DNA of 51,575 nucleotides from Cellulomonadaceae bacterium. GTDB taxonomy: Bacteria > Actinomycetota > Actinomycetes > Actinomycetales > Cellulomonadaceae. Below the pieces are notes generated by a model. The model had not been told where the DNA came from, did no database searches, and worked only from the letters and a program-made list of their open reading frames with translations. Each line of letters begins with the position of its first letter. Within the stretch, counting starts at the first letter, position 1. Of the stretch, positions 32,673 through 41,545 are shown one piece after another. The translations under genes were made by a program, and so were the position numbers. The stretch is taken from assembly GCA_031256435.1 (NCBI GenBank), contig JAIRQO010000063.1, forward strand, positions 1 to 51,575, read 5' to 3'.

Positions 32673-35102
32673 ATGGCTGATGTGAACGCCCCAGAAATTC
32701 CCGCGATGCCCCAGGTATCGGATCGCGTCCGTGATCTTGTTGCGCAGATGACGCTCGACGAGAAGCTTGCGCAAATTGTGTCCTTTTGGCCAGATCAGGG
32801 CGGCAATGTGGTGGCCCCCATGCAAGGCGAAATGGCCACGGACGCCCAAGGGCAATCCCTTGCCGAGATCACGGCCAACGGGCTTGGCCAATACACGCGC
32901 GTGTACGGCACCCGCCCGGTGGACCCCATCAAGCGTGCCGAGTGGCTGTGGGCGGAACAGCGGCGCCTGAAGAAGGAAACCCGTTTAGGCATCCCGGCGC
33001 TGGTTCACGAGGAGTGCCTCACCGGCCTGGCCGCGTGGCAGGCCGCCACCTTCCCCACGCCGCTGGCTTGGGGGATGACGTGGAACCCGGAACTGGTGTA
33101 TGAGATGGGCAAGATCATTGGTGAATCCATGCACGCGCTGGGGATTCACTTGGGCCTCGCGCCGGTGATGGACGTGATTCGTGATCACCGCTGGGGCCGC
33201 GTGGATGAGTGCATTTCCGAGGACCCGTACCTGGTGGGAACGGTGGGAACCGCGTACGTCAAGGGCTTGCAGGACGCTGGCGTTCACGCCACGCTGAAGC
33301 ACTTCCTGGGGTATGGCGGATCGCGCGGCGGGCGTAACCACGCTCCGGTCTATAGCGGCCAACGCGAACTCATGGACATTTACCTGCCCCCGTTTGAGAT
33401 GGCCATTCTGGACGGTCACGTGAAGTCCGTGATGAACGCCTATAACGAGATTGACGGGATTCCCGTGGGCTCGTCGAAGGAACTGTTGACGGATCTGCTG
33501 CGCCTCAAAGTGGGCTTTGAGGGCACTGTGGTGGCCGATTACTTTGCCGTGGCGTTCCTGGAGGTCATGCACGCCATTGCCGCCAACCGGGCCGATGCCG
33601 CAGCGCTGGCGCTGACCGCCGGCATTGACGTGGAACTGCCGGGGATGGACGCCTACCCGCTGCTCGCCGAGAAGGTGCGTGCGGGCGAGTTTGACGAGCG
33701 CTACATTGACCGCGCCGTGCTGCGGCACCTGTCCCAAAAGGAAGCGCTCGGCCTGCTGGACCCGGAGGCGTATGAGGACGAGCCGCCCACCAGCATTGAT
33801 CTGGATTCCCCGGCGCATCGTGATATTGCCCGACGAATCGCCGAAGAGTCCGTCATGCTACTCAGCAATGATGGTGGTCTGCCTTTGACCGGACCAGGCA
33901 AGGCAGCGCCGAAAACCATTGCCGTGATTGGCCCCAACGCGGACCGCGCTGAAGCACTGCAAGGCTGCTACTCCTTTGCTAACCATGTGCTGGCACACTT
34001 CCCGGAGTTTGAGTTGGGAATCGAATTCCCCACCATCCGCGAGGCGTTGGTCAATGAGTTTGCCACGCTGGGCGGTGAGCAGCCGGAGTTCTTGACGGCC
34101 TGGGGTTGTGACAACGAGGGCACGGACACCTCCGGCTTTGCCGAAGCTGTGGACGTGGCCACCAAGGCTGACGTGGCGATTGTGTGCGTGGGAGACCAGG
34201 CGGGCCTGTTTGGACGCGGCACCGTGGGCGAAGGAAATGACGCTGAATCCCTGGACCTCCCGGGTGTGCAGGAACAGTTGATTGAAACGCTCGTTGCCAC
34301 CGGAACTCCTGTGGTGGTGGTGCTGGTCACCGGACGCACGTATGCCATTGACTTCATTGACAACCCGCTGTCCGAGCGGGCTGCCGCCGTGATTGCCACC
34401 GCCTTCCCGGGCGAGTGTGGCGCCGAGGCGATTGCCGGGATTCTCACCGGACGCGTCAACCCGTCCGGTCGCTTGCCAGTGTCCGCTCCGCGTTCCGCTG
34501 GGTCCATGCCGTTCAGTTATCTGCACCCGCTGCTCGGCGGGCCTTCGGACGTGACCACGGCGGACTCCACGCCGTTGCGCCCGTTTGGGTTTGGACTGTC
34601 CTACACCACGTTTGAGTACAGTGACCTCACGCTGCCTGCGGAGGTGGAGGCCGGTGGCGAGTTCACCGCCTCCGTGACCGTCACCAACACGGGGGACCGG
34701 GACGGGACCGATGTGGTCCAGATGTACTTCCATGACGTGATTGGGTCCATCACCCGGCCCGTGGTGAAACTGCTGGCGTTCAGCCGCGTGGACCTCAAGC
34801 CCGGCGAATCCAAGAAGGTGACGTTCCGCATTCCCACGCAGCGCTTTGCGTTCTCGGACCGCTCCATGCGCAAGATTGTGGAGCCCGGTGACATGGAAGT
34901 GTGGGTGGCTTCCCACAGCGCCGCGTCCACGGTGTCTGCGGACGTGGCGGGGGAGACCGGCGGCGGGATCACCGCCGAGAAGAAGCAGGAGATCCGCAAG
35001 GTTCCCGGCGCCTCCACCCCGCGTCAGATCATCACGGTCACCGGTGACGTGTACTACATCACCAACGCCGATGCCCGCCTAGTGGATGTGAGCATCAGCT
35101 AA
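32673..35102 (+). CDS. glycoside hydrolase family 3 beta-glucosidase/beta-xylosidase
   Basis: The 809-residue enzyme has the GH3 N-terminal barrel (DLVAQMTLDEKLAQ; KHFLGYGGSRGGRN), the nucleophile Asp289 in TVVADYFAV, the C-terminal sandwich (ESVMLLSNDGGLPL; AVIGPNAD; GCYSFANHV; FPGECGAEAIAGIL.G..NPSGRLPVS), and a fibronectin-III-like domain at the end (TNTGDRDGTDVVQMY). It has no signal peptide, so it probably acts in the cytoplasm on imported short glycosides. GCYSFANHV resembles GH3 xylosidases/glucosidases rather than NagZ. It is divergent from the LacI regulator, its probable controller. No sugar transporter is next to it. Confidence 0.9.
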   Translation: MADVNAPEIPAMPQVSDRVRDLVAQMTLDEKLAQIVSFWPDQGGNVVAPMQGEMATDAQGQSLAEITANGLGQYTRVYGTRPVDPIKRAEWLWAEQRRLKKETRLGIPALVHEECLTGLAAWQAATFPTPLAWGMTWNPELVYEMGKIIGESMHALGIHLGLAPVMDVIRDHRWGRVDECISEDPYLVGTVGTAYVKGLQDAGVHATLKHFLGYGGSRGGRNHAPVYSGQRELMDIYLPPFEMAILDGHVKSVMNAYNEIDGIPVGSSKELLTDLLRLKVGFEGTVVADYFAVAFLEVMHAIAANRADAAALALTAGIDVELPGMDAYPLLAEKVRAGEFDERYIDRAVLRHLSQKEALGLLDPEAYEDEPPTSIDLDSPAHRDIARRIAEESVMLLSNDGGLPLTGPGKAAPKTIAVIGPNADRAEALQGCYSFANHVLAHFPEFELGIEFPTIREALVNEFATLGGEQPEFLTAWGCDNEGTDTSGFAEAVDVATKADVAIVCVGDQAGLFGRGTVGEGNDAESLDLPGVQEQLIETLVATGTPVVVVLVTGRTYAIDFIDNPLSERAAAVIATAFPGECGAEAIAGILTGRVNPSGRLPVSAPRSAGSMPFSYLHPLLGGPSDVTTADSTPLRPFGFGLSYTTFEYSDLTLPAEVEAGGEFTASVTVTNTGDRDGTDVVQMYFHDVIGSITRPVVKLLAFSRVDLKPGESKKVTFRIPTQRFAFSDRSMRKIVEPGDMEVWVASHSAASTVSADVAGETGGGITAEKKQEIRKVPGASTPRQIITVTGDVYYITNADARLVDVSIS

Positions 35103-35137
35103 TCCGCCGTGGGGGTGTTGGCACCAATTAGTCCGCC

Positions 35138-35193
35138 GTGGGGGTGTGATGGTACGCGTACGGGTCTCCAGACGGGTACCACCACCCCCCCAC
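35138..35193. terminator. long imperfect hairpin between convergent genes
   Basis: Arms GTGGGGGTGTGATGGTAC (35138-35155) and the GTACCACCA-C-rich arm (35176-35193) pair with one bulge. A direct repeat TCCGCCGTGGGGGTGT precedes it (about 35103 and 35132). It separates the GH3 gene from the convergent DUF5808 gene. No U-tract. Confidence 0.55.
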
Positions 35194-35237
35194 GAGGTAA
35201 AGCGGGAGGGGTAGCGGCTGCTAGTTGGCTCCTGCTG

Positions 35238-35636
35238 CTAGTTGGTAGCCGCTGCGGCGTCCTCGGCCAGGTGCTTGGCTTCCTGGGCGAGGCGCCCAAA
35301 GTTGGGCGTCCAGCCAATGCCGAAGATGTGCGGACCGAGCACCGGGCCTTCGGGATTCCATAGGCGCGCCTTGATCTTGTCCACCGTGGGCACGGTGAAG
35401 TCATAGGGAACCACCTTGGCCACAAAGCCGGTCCAGGTGCGTTCCTCGGCAGGCTTGGCCAGTTCCGACACCACGGCAGTAATGGCCAATCCGGCCACGG
35501 CGGCAATGACCAACTTATTAGGTCCGTGCCCGCAGTGGGCTTTGGCAACGCGTTTGGCTTTGGCAACGCGCTGGGCCTTGGCCTCACGGGATGACTGTGC
35601 GGAGGTGTCCGCCACGGCGGATTCTTTTTTACTCAT
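35238..35636 (-). CDS. DUF5808-like protein with N-terminal helix
   Basis: The 132-residue protein starts with a Lys/Ala-rich region with the repeat KRVAKA-KRVAKA, then one hydrophobic helix (KLVIAAVAGLAITAVVSELA), then a C-terminal part with RTWTGFVAKVVPYDF..PT, WNPEGPVLGPHIFGIGWTPNFGRLA. That last block has the pattern I associate with DUF5808 of actinobacteria. It would be a single-pass membrane protein. It lies divergent from the heat-shock operon, 249 bases from the dnaK start; no ribosome site is clear. Function unknown. Confidence 0.65.
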   Translation of the reverse strand: MSKKESAVADTSAQSSREAKAQRVAKAKRVAKAHCGHGPNKLVIAAVAGLAITAVVSELAKPAEERTWTGFVAKVVPYDFTVPTVDKIKARLWNPEGPVLGPHIFGIGWTPNFGRLAQEAKHLAEDAAAATN

Positions 35637-35749
35637 CTGTCCATGGTGGCCCAGCGGCGTGCGCTACCGCCCAAGAACAGCGGAACTGCGCCCTTGCTGA
35701 GGAGTCATGCCGCTCCATCGTCGCAGGATATGAAGAGCGCCCACCACGC

Positions 35750-35863
35750 AAGTTGAGCCTCAATGACTCAACTTGATCGTTTCAGGCTTGCATTGTTTCC
35801 CCGACGAGTGTAAGTTGAGTCCATCGCACTCAAGTAGTCAGAGTTGAGTCACCCGGACTCAAC
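35750..35863 (+). promoter_or_regulatory. three HAIR operators (HspR sites) upstream of dnaK
   Basis: Three inverted repeats fit the HspR consensus TTGAGT-N7-ACTCAA: site 1 at 35750-35774 (AAGTTGAG / CTCAACTT), site 2 at 35814-35834 (TTGAGT / ACTCAA), site 3 at 35843-35863 (GTTGAGT / ACTCAAC). Site 3 ends 22 bases before the dnaK ATG. HspR, encoded at the end of the operon, should bind here and repress until heat shock. Confidence 0.92.
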
Positions 35864-35885
35864 CAATCTCAAGGAGAAACATACT

Positions 35886-37763
35886 ATGGCACGAGCAGTC
35901 GGAATCGACCTCGGAACAACCAACTCTTGCGTTGCCGTTCTTGAAGGTGGGGAGCCCACCGTCATCGCCAACGCCGAAGGCGCACGCACCACCCCGTCCG
36001 TGGTGGCCTTCTCCAAAACGGGTGAGGTGCTGGTAGGCGAGATCGCCAAGCGCCAGGCCGTCACCAACGTGGACCGCACCATTTCCTCCGTCAAGCGCCA
36101 CATGGGGACCGATTGGTCCGTGGAAATTGATGACAAGAAGTACACCGCGCAGGAAATCTCCGCGCGCGTGCTCGGCAAACTTAAGGCGGACGCCGAGGCC
36201 TACCTGGGCGAGTCCGTCACGGACGCCGTGGTCACCGTCCCCGCCTACTTCAATGACGCTCAGCGTCAAGCCACCAAGGACGCCGGTCAGATTGCTGGCC
36301 TGAACGTGCTGCGTATTGTCAACGAGCCTACCGCGGCAGCGCTGGCGTACGGACTGGACAAGGGCAAGGAAGACGAGCTCATCCTGGTCTTTGACCTGGG
36401 TGGTGGAACGTTTGACGTGTCCCTGCTGGAAGTGGGCAAGGATGAATCGGACGGGTTTGCCACCATTCAGGTGCGCGCCACCTCCGGTGACAACGCCCTG
36501 GGTGGCGATGACTGGGACAACCGCATTGTGGAGTTCCTGATCAAGCAGGTCAAGAACGCTTCCGGCGTGGACCTGTCCAAGGACAAGATTGCGCTGCAGC
36601 GTCTGCGCGAGGCTGCCGAGCAGGCCAAGAAGGAACTGTCCACGGCCACCTCCACCAACATTTCCATGCAGTACCTGTCCATGAGCGAAAACGGCCCCAT
36701 CCACCTGGATGAGAAGCTGACGCGCGCCCAGTTCCAGCAGATGACGCAGGACTTGGTGGACCGCACCAAGGCCCCGTTCAACAACGTGATCCGTGACGCC
36801 GGCATCTCCGTCAGCGAGATTGACCACGTGGTCATGGTGGGTGGGTCCACGCGTATGCCCGCCGTCACCGAGGTAGTCAAGGAACTCACCGGCGGCAAGG
36901 AGCCCAACAAGGGCGTCAACCCCGACGAGGTGGTGGCCGTAGGCGCCGCGCTGCAGGCTGGCGTCATCAAGGGTGACCGCAAGGACGTTCTCCTGATTGA
37001 CGTCACCCCGCTCTCCCTGGGTATTGAGACCAAGGGTGGCATCATGACGCGCTTGATTGAGCGCAACACCGCCATCCCCACCAAGCGGTCCGAGGTGTTC
37101 TCCACAGCAGAGGACAATCAGCCGTCCGTGGCCATTCAGGTGTACCAGGGTGAGCGCGAGTTCACCCGGGACAACAAGCCGCTTGCCGTGTTTGAGCTCA
37201 CCGGCATTGCCCCGGCTCCGCGCGGAATCCCGCAGATTGAGGTCACCTTTGACATTGACGCCAACGGCATTGTCAACGTGTCCGCCAAGGACCGCGGCAC
37301 GGGCAAGGAACAGTCCATGACCATCACGGGCGGCTCGCAGTTGCCCAAGGATGAGATTGACCGCATGATGCGCGAGGCCGAGGAACACGCCGCTGAGGAC
37401 AAGGCGCGCCGTGAGGACGCCGAAACCCGCAACCAGGCCGAGTCCTTTGCCTACTCCATGGAGAAGCAGATTGCTGACAACAAGGAGAAGTTGCCCGCCG
37501 ATGTGGTGGACACCGTAGAGGCTGACATCAAGGCCGTGAAGGACGCGCTGGAAGGCGAGGACACCGAGGCCGTGAAGTCCGCCATGGAGAAGCTCAGCAC
37601 TTCCGCGCAGAAGATTGGCGAGGCGATCTACGCTTCTGCCGCTGCCGAGGATGCTGCCGCTCCGGCTGACGCCTCCGAGCAGGCTCCCAATGACGCCTCA
37701 TCCTTGGATGATGACGTGGTGGACGCGGAAATTGTTGATGACGAAGACGAGGCCAAGAAGTGA
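35886..37763 (+). CDS. dnaK: molecular chaperone DnaK (Hsp70)
   Basis: From ATG 35886 (AAGGAG nine bases upstream) the protein has 625 residues; the upstream frame from 35844 runs through the operators. Seen in order: the ATPase start [21 protein letters not shown], the Hsp70 signature [28 protein letters not shown], the substrate domain ([22 protein letters not shown]), a helical lid and a disordered acidic tail ending [11 protein letters not shown]. It folds proteins in the cytoplasm with GrpE and DnaJ, and in actinobacteria DnaK also acts as HspR co-repressor. It is the first gene of the operon and overlaps grpE by four bases. Confidence 0.98.
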   Translation: MARAVGIDLGTTNSCVAVLEGGEPTVIANAEGARTTPSVVAFSKTGEVLVGEIAKRQAVTNVDRTISSVKRHMGTDWSVEIDDKKYTAQEISARVLGKLKADAEAYLGESVTDAVVTVPAYFNDAQRQATKDAGQIAGLNVLRIVNEPTAAALAYGLDKGKEDELILVFDLGGGTFDVSLLEVGKDESDGFATIQVRATSGDNALGGDDWDNRIVEFLIKQVKNASGVDLSKDKIALQRLREAAEQAKKELSTATSTNISMQYLSMSENGPIHLDEKLTRAQFQQMTQDLVDRTKAPFNNVIRDAGISVSEIDHVVMVGGSTRMPAVTEVVKELTGGKEPNKGVNPDEVVAVGAALQAGVIKGDRKDVLLIDVTPLSLGIETKGGIMTRLIERNTAIPTKRSEVFSTAEDNQPSVAIQVYQGEREFTRDNKPLAVFELTGIAPAPRGIPQIEVTFDIDANGIVNVSAKDRGTGKEQSMTITGGSQLPKDEIDRMMREAEEHAAEDKARREDAETRNQAESFAYSMEKQIADNKEKLPADVVDTVEADIKAVKDALEGEDTEAVKSAMEKLSTSAQKIGEAIYASAAAEDAAAPADASEQAPNDASSLDDDVVDAEIVDDEDEAKK

Positions 37764-38593
37764 CCACGGTCTTCCCCGGGGACGTCCCGTTGCCTGAAGA
37801 GGGCAACGGGGCTTCCCCGTTTTCTTTCACAGACAAACGCCGCATTGACCCGGAAACGGGCGAGGCGCGCGGTGGTGGTAGCCGTCGGTTGAGCGGCGAC
37901 GAAACCACGGCGGGGCCGGACCGGGTGGTTGAGCCAGGCTCACAGGGTGAGCCGGACCGGGTGTTTGAGCCAGGCTCACAGGGTGAGCCGACGGTCGAAA
38001 CCCCCGGCGGATCTGCGGACCCGGACGCGGACCTCGCCAACGCCGTGAATGACGCGATGGCCGGCCTGTCCCTGGACGATTCAGCGGACCTCGCCGCCGC
38101 CAAGGCGGAAGCAGCCGACCACCTGGAGTCTCTCCAGCGTGAACGCGCTGCCTTCACCAACTTCCGCAACCGGTCCTTGCGTGATCAGGAGGCCGCTCGT
38201 GTGACTGGAGTGGAGTCCGTTCTCACGGCGTTGCTCCCCGTGCTGGATGACGTGGCGCGCGCTCAGGACGCCGGTGATCTGACCGGCCCCATGGCCGCTA
38301 TTGCCACCAAGCTCGACGAAACTCTGGCCAAGTGTGGGGTGGAGCGGTACGGCCAGGTGGGTGAACCGTTCAACCCGCTGTGGCACGAGGCCCTCATGCA
38401 CCGTGAAGACGCTGCCAAAGCCACGGAACTGGCTGCTGCCTACGCGGCGGCGCAAGCTGCCGTTGCCGAAGCTACAGACCAGGCGGACGCCCCCTCGTCG
38501 GGCGATGTCATTGAGATGGTCATTCAACCCGGCTACCGCATTGGCGAGAAGGTGGCCCGAGCAGCACGCGTGGGCGTAGTGGGGATGCAGTGA
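37760..38593 (+). CDS. grpE: nucleotide exchange factor GrpE
   Basis: The 277-residue protein starts at GTG 37760 inside the dnaK stop (GTGA), so it is translationally coupled. The first 105 residues are disordered and contain a tandem 12-residue repeat (EPDRVxEPGSQG, twice), matching two 36-base DNA repeats at 37915-37950 and 37951-37986. The GrpE core follows: a long coiled coil (about 110-150; [19 protein letters not shown]), [30 protein letters not shown] and the beta wing ending [20 protein letters not shown]. It exchanges ADP on DnaK. The long tail is larger than in E. coli GrpE, as is common in actinobacteria. Confidence 0.95.
   Translation: MTTVFPGDVPLPEEGNGASPFSFTDKRRIDPETGEARGGGSRRLSGDETTAGPDRVVEPGSQGEPDRVFEPGSQGEPTVETPGGSADPDADLANAVNDAMAGLSLDDSADLAAAKAEAADHLESLQRERAAFTNFRNRSLRDQEAARVTGVESVLTALLPVLDDVARAQDAGDLTGPMAAIATKLDETLAKCGVERYGQVGEPFNPLWHEALMHREDAAKATELAAAYAAAQAAVAEATDQADAPSSGDVIEMVIQPGYRIGEKVARAARVGVVGMQ
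37786..37810 (+). promoter_or_regulatory. perfect hairpin at the dnaK/grpE junction
   Basis: Arms CCCGTTGCC (37786-37794) and GGCAACGGG (37802-37810) pair perfectly around a seven-base loop, 23 bases into grpE. A pyrimidine-rich CCCCGTTTTCTTT follows. It could lower grpE output relative to dnaK by attenuation or mark an RNA processing site. Confidence 0.5.
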
Positions 38594-38606
38594 TTTCTCC
38601 GCGCTA

Positions 38607-38650
38607 CCGTCATCCTGCGGCCCCCGCCGGGGGCTCGCAGGATCTCGCTG
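38607..38650 (+). repeat. dispersed palindromic repeat, copy 3
   Basis: CCGTCATCCTGCGG, a C/G-rich middle that itself pairs (CCCCC/GGGGG), then CTCGCAGGATCTCG. It fills most of the 88-base spacer between grpE and dnaJ, inside the operon. Confidence 0.8.
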
Positions 38651-38681
38651 TGCCCCCGTTGACACTGAGAAGGAGGCCGCA

Positions 38682-39668
38682 ATGACCGGTCAAGACTGGA
38701 TGGAAAAGGACTTCTACCAGGCGTTGGGCGTGCCCAAGGATGCCGATGATGCCGCCATCAAGAAGGCGTACCGGAAACTCGCGCGTCAGTATCACCCGGA
38801 CCAGAATGAAGGCGATCCCAAGGCGGAAGCCAAGTTCAAGGAAATCGGCGAGGCGTACGCCGTGTTGTCTGACAAGGAACAGCGCGGGCAGTATGACGCC
38901 ATCCGGGCGATGGCCGGAGGCGGACCACGATTCCAAGCCGGTCCCGGGGGGCCCACGGGCGGCTTTGAGGACGTGTTCGGCTCCATGTTCGGCGGAGGCG
39001 GCGGTACCAGCACGCGCATGCCCTTCCCGAGTAGCGGAGGTGCGGGCGGCAGCTTTGAGGACATCATGTCCATGTTTGGCGGCGGACGTGGTGGCAGCCG
39101 ATTCGGCGCACCGCAGAAGGGCGCAGACGTAGCCGCGGCTTACACCATGAGTTTCCGAGACGCCGTGCGTGGCCAGACCGTAGAACTCACCGTGGACGGT
39201 CGCAAAGTCACCACCAAGATTCCCGGTGGTGTGGCCGATGGTGCCAAGTTGCGGATTCGCGGCAAGGGCCGTCCCTCGCCGCAGGGTGGAGATGCCGGTG
39301 ACCTGGTGTTGTCCGTCCACGTCAACAAACACCCCGTGTTTGCCATGGCCGGGCGGAACCTCACCATGGACCTTCCCGTGACCTTTACCGAGGCCGCGCT
39401 GGGGGCAAAGATTGACGTGCCCACCCTGTCCGGTGAAACGGTGACGGTCAAGATTCCTGCGGGGACTGCCTCCGGGAAGAAGTTGCGCGTCAAGGGCCAC
39501 GGGGTTCCTGCATCTGGCAAGAACGCTGCGGGCGACCTCCACGTGACCGTGCAGGTTGAAGTGCCGTCACGATTGTCCAAGAAGGCCAGGGCTGCGTTGG
39601 AGCAGTTTGACGCCGAACTGGGTTCCGCCAGTCCGCGTGAAACGCTGGCAGCCGAAGCCGCCAAGTAG
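38682..39668 (+). CDS. dnaJ: DnaJ-type co-chaperone without zinc finger
   Basis: The 328-residue protein has an AAGGAGG ribosome site before ATG 38682. The J-domain (about 9-72) contains [16 protein letters not shown] with the HPD triad. A Gly/Phe-rich linker (about 80-145) follows, then the two beta C-terminal domains ([55 protein letters not shown]). The four CxxCxGxG zinc motifs of type I DnaJ are absent, so it is type II (CbpA/DnaJ-like). It stimulates DnaK ATPase and presents substrates. It is third in the heat-shock operon; hspR starts three bases after its stop. Confidence 0.93.
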   Translation: MTGQDWMEKDFYQALGVPKDADDAAIKKAYRKLARQYHPDQNEGDPKAEAKFKEIGEAYAVLSDKEQRGQYDAIRAMAGGGPRFQAGPGGPTGGFEDVFGSMFGGGGGTSTRMPFPSSGGAGGSFEDIMSMFGGGRGGSRFGAPQKGADVAAAYTMSFRDAVRGQTVELTVDGRKVTTKIPGGVADGAKLRIRGKGRPSPQGGDAGDLVLSVHVNKHPVFAMAGRNLTMDLPVTFTEAALGAKIDVPTLSGETVTVKIPAGTASGKKLRVKGHGVPASGKNAAGDLHVTVQVEVPSRLSKKARAALEQFDAELGSASPRETLAAEAAK

Positions 39669-39671
39669 CTC

Positions 39672-40088
39672 ATGTCCACCATCGACGAAGCCCCCCTGCT
39701 CACGGTGACGCAGGCGGCCCTGGCTGCGGGCATGCACGCGCAAACGTTGCGTCAGTATGACCGGCTGGGCCTCGTGGTGCCTGCGCGCACCCGAGGCGGG
39801 GGCCGCCGATACTCGCTGCGTGACGTGGAAGCCCTGCGCCAGGTGCAATATCTTGCTCAGACGGAGGGCATCAACTTGGCTGGAATCAAGCGGATTCTTG
39901 CCTTGGAGGATCAGGTAGATGGCCTGCGCAAACAGGTGGCGCGGCTGCTGGCCGAGCAGTCGCGGCTGGATGCCGCGCAGAATCGTGTGTTTGCTGCGGG
40001 TACATCGGGCGATGTAGTGGCCGTTCCTCGCGGAAGGCGCGTCACCCACTCCGGCGGCGCCGTAGTCCTCTGGCGTCCCCGCGCCTAG
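39672..40088 (+). CDS. hspR: heat-shock repressor HspR (MerR family)
   Basis: The 138-residue protein has a MerR-type winged helix (about 8-75): LLTVTQAALAAGMHAQTLRQYDRLGLVVPARTRGG in segments with RRYSLRDVEALR, the EGINLAGIKRIL helix, and a coiled coil (LEDQVDGLRKQVARLLAEQ). It starts three bases after dnaJ, as is usual for actinobacterial HspR. It binds the three HAIR sites upstream of dnaK, with DnaK as co-repressor, closing a feedback loop. Confidence 0.95.
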   Translation: MSTIDEAPLLTVTQAALAAGMHAQTLRQYDRLGLVVPARTRGGGRRYSLRDVEALRQVQYLAQTEGINLAGIKRILALEDQVDGLRKQVARLLAEQSRLDAAQNRVFAAGTSGDVVAVPRGRRVTHSGGAVVLWRPRA

Positions 40089-40116
40089 GCGAAACCTCTG
40101 GACCGATACCTCTAGA

Positions 40117-40160
40117 CCCGTCATGCTGCGGATGCTGTAGGCGTCTCGCAGTATCTCGGG
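40117..40160 (+). repeat. dispersed palindromic repeat, copy 4
   Basis: CCCGTCATGCTGCGG, a short middle, then CTCGCAGTATCTCGGGG. It lies between the convergent hspR and upp genes, where it may serve as terminator; the middle is diverged from the other copies while the arms are kept. Confidence 0.8.
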
Positions 40161-40174
40161 GTGGCGGTGGGAAA

Positions 40175-40813
40175 CTAGTCAACAATCCCGTACAGGCGGT
40201 CCCCGGCGTCTCCGAGGCCGGGAACAATGTATTTCTTCTCGTTGAGTTTCTGATCCACAGCGGCCACCACAACGTTGACGTCGGCACGATCCTTCATCGC
40301 TTCCTTCACCGCTTCCACGCCTTCGGGCGCTGCGATGATGCACACGCAGGTCACGTCACTCGCGCCGCGTTCCAGGACGTATTCAATCGCCGCAATCAAC
40401 GATCCACCGGTAGCCAACATGGGATCCAGCAGGAACACCTGGCGGTTGGATAGGTCGTCGGGCAAACGGTTGGCATACGTGACGGCTTCAAAGGTTTCTT
40501 CGTCGCGCTGCAAGCCGAGGAATCCCACTTCGGCGGTGGGCATGAGCCGAGTCATGCCGTCCAGCATGCCGAGTCCGGCACGCAGAATCGGAATCACAAT
40601 GGGCATCGGTTCGCTGAGGAATACCCCTGTCATGGCCGTGACAGGGGTTTCGATGTCTCGCGGGACTACGCGAACGTGGCGCGTGGCCTCATACGCCAGG
40701 AGCGTGACCAGTTCATCAACGAGGAGGCGGAACGTGGGGGACACTGTGTTCTTGTCCCGCAGCACGGTGAGTTTGTGGTCAATAAGCGGATGATCGGCGA
40801 CGAGGAGGCGCAT
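40175..40813 (-). CDS. upp: uracil phosphoribosyltransferase
   Basis: From ATG 40813 ([20 protein letters not shown]) the enzyme has 212 residues; the open frame upstream is not coding as it overlaps tadA. Family marks: [30 protein letters not shown], the PRPP-binding [12 protein letters not shown] and the uracil-binding C-terminus [15 protein letters not shown]. It converts uracil and PRPP to UMP for salvage. A TAGCCT box seven bases before the ATG suggests a leaderless mRNA. It is divergent from tadA, with 42 bases between start codons. Confidence 0.96.
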   Translation of the reverse strand: MRLLVADHPLIDHKLTVLRDKNTVSPTFRLLVDELVTLLAYEATRHVRVVPRDIETPVTAMTGVFLSEPMPIVIPILRAGLGMLDGMTRLMPTAEVGFLGLQRDEETFEAVTYANRLPDDLSNRQVFLLDPMLATGGSLIAAIEYVLERGASDVTCVCIIAAPEGVEAVKEAMKDRADVNVVVAAVDQKLNEKKYIVPGLGDAGDRLYGIVD

Positions 40814-40855
40814 ACCCCCTAGGCTACCCCGCGCAGCCAGAGTTAGGCTGGTGAC

Positions 40856-41335
40856 ATGACATGGCTGGCTCGGGATGTGCGCGCGCGTTATGAGGGTGCC
40901 ATCGGGTTGGCGCTGGAGCAGGCCGCGTTGGCGCTTCCGGCGGGAGACGTTCCCGTGGGTGCGGTGGTGATATCCGACGATGGTGAGGTGCTGGGTTCCG
41001 GGTTCAATCAGCGGGAACTCCTGGGCGATCCGGTAGCACACGCCGAGGTGGTGGCCTTGCGGGCTGCTGCCGAGAGCCAAGGGAACTGGCGGTTGGACGG
41101 AACCACCTTGGTAGTGACCTTGGAACCCTGCGTGATGTGCGCCGGTGCCTTGCTGGCTGCGCGAGTGGACAGGGTGGTCTTTGGTGCGTGGGACGCGAAA
41201 GCCGGAGCCTGTGGCTCCGTGTGGGACGTAGTGCGTGATTCCCAAGGGTTGCATCGTGTAGAGGTCATCAGCGGGATTCGGGCCGCCGAATGCGCGCAGA
41301 TGTTGACAGATTTTTTCAGGAATGACGTGCGGTGA
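40856..41335 (+). CDS. tadA: tRNA adenosine(34) deaminase
   Basis: The 159-residue zinc deaminase has the HAE motif (62-64) with the proton-shuttle Glu64 and PCVMC (91-95), the zinc ligands. [22 protein letters not shown] and [13 protein letters not shown] are typical TadA segments. It makes inosine at the wobble position of tRNA-Arg(ACG). A TAGGCT box ends six bases before ATG 40856, fitting a leaderless transcript. The stop codon lies in the first unit of a 14-base tandem repeat. Confidence 0.93.
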   Translation: MTWLARDVRARYEGAIGLALEQAALALPAGDVPVGAVVISDDGEVLGSGFNQRELLGDPVAHAEVVALRAAAESQGNWRLDGTTLVVTLEPCVMCAGALLAARVDRVVFGAWDAKAGACGSVWDVVRDSQGLHRVEVISGIRAAECAQMLTDFFRNDVR

Positions 41336-41386
41336 TGCCTGACCGGTGATGCCCGTGCGGCGATGCCTGAGCGGTGATGCCTGTGC
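41331..41386. repeat. four tandem copies of a 14-bp unit at the tadA stop
   Basis: Units GGTGATGCCTGACC, GGTGATGCCCGTGC, GGCGATGCCTGAGC and GGTGATGCCTGTGC follow one another exactly. The first contains the TGA stop of tadA. A variable-number repeat is likely. The remaining spacer to 41545 shows nothing I can name. Confidence 0.85.
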
Positions 41387-41545
41387 CGTGCTGGGCATGC
41401 CGCAATGGATGAGTGTTGATTGGCCGGGGTTTCGAGCCTTCGTCAGACTACGGACAATGGCATTGGGCGCTGTGCGGCCTCGCTCAAGCGCTCGTGGGTA
41501 GGCAGGCTGTCACAGGAACACCGTTACTGCCACGCCTTCACAGCC

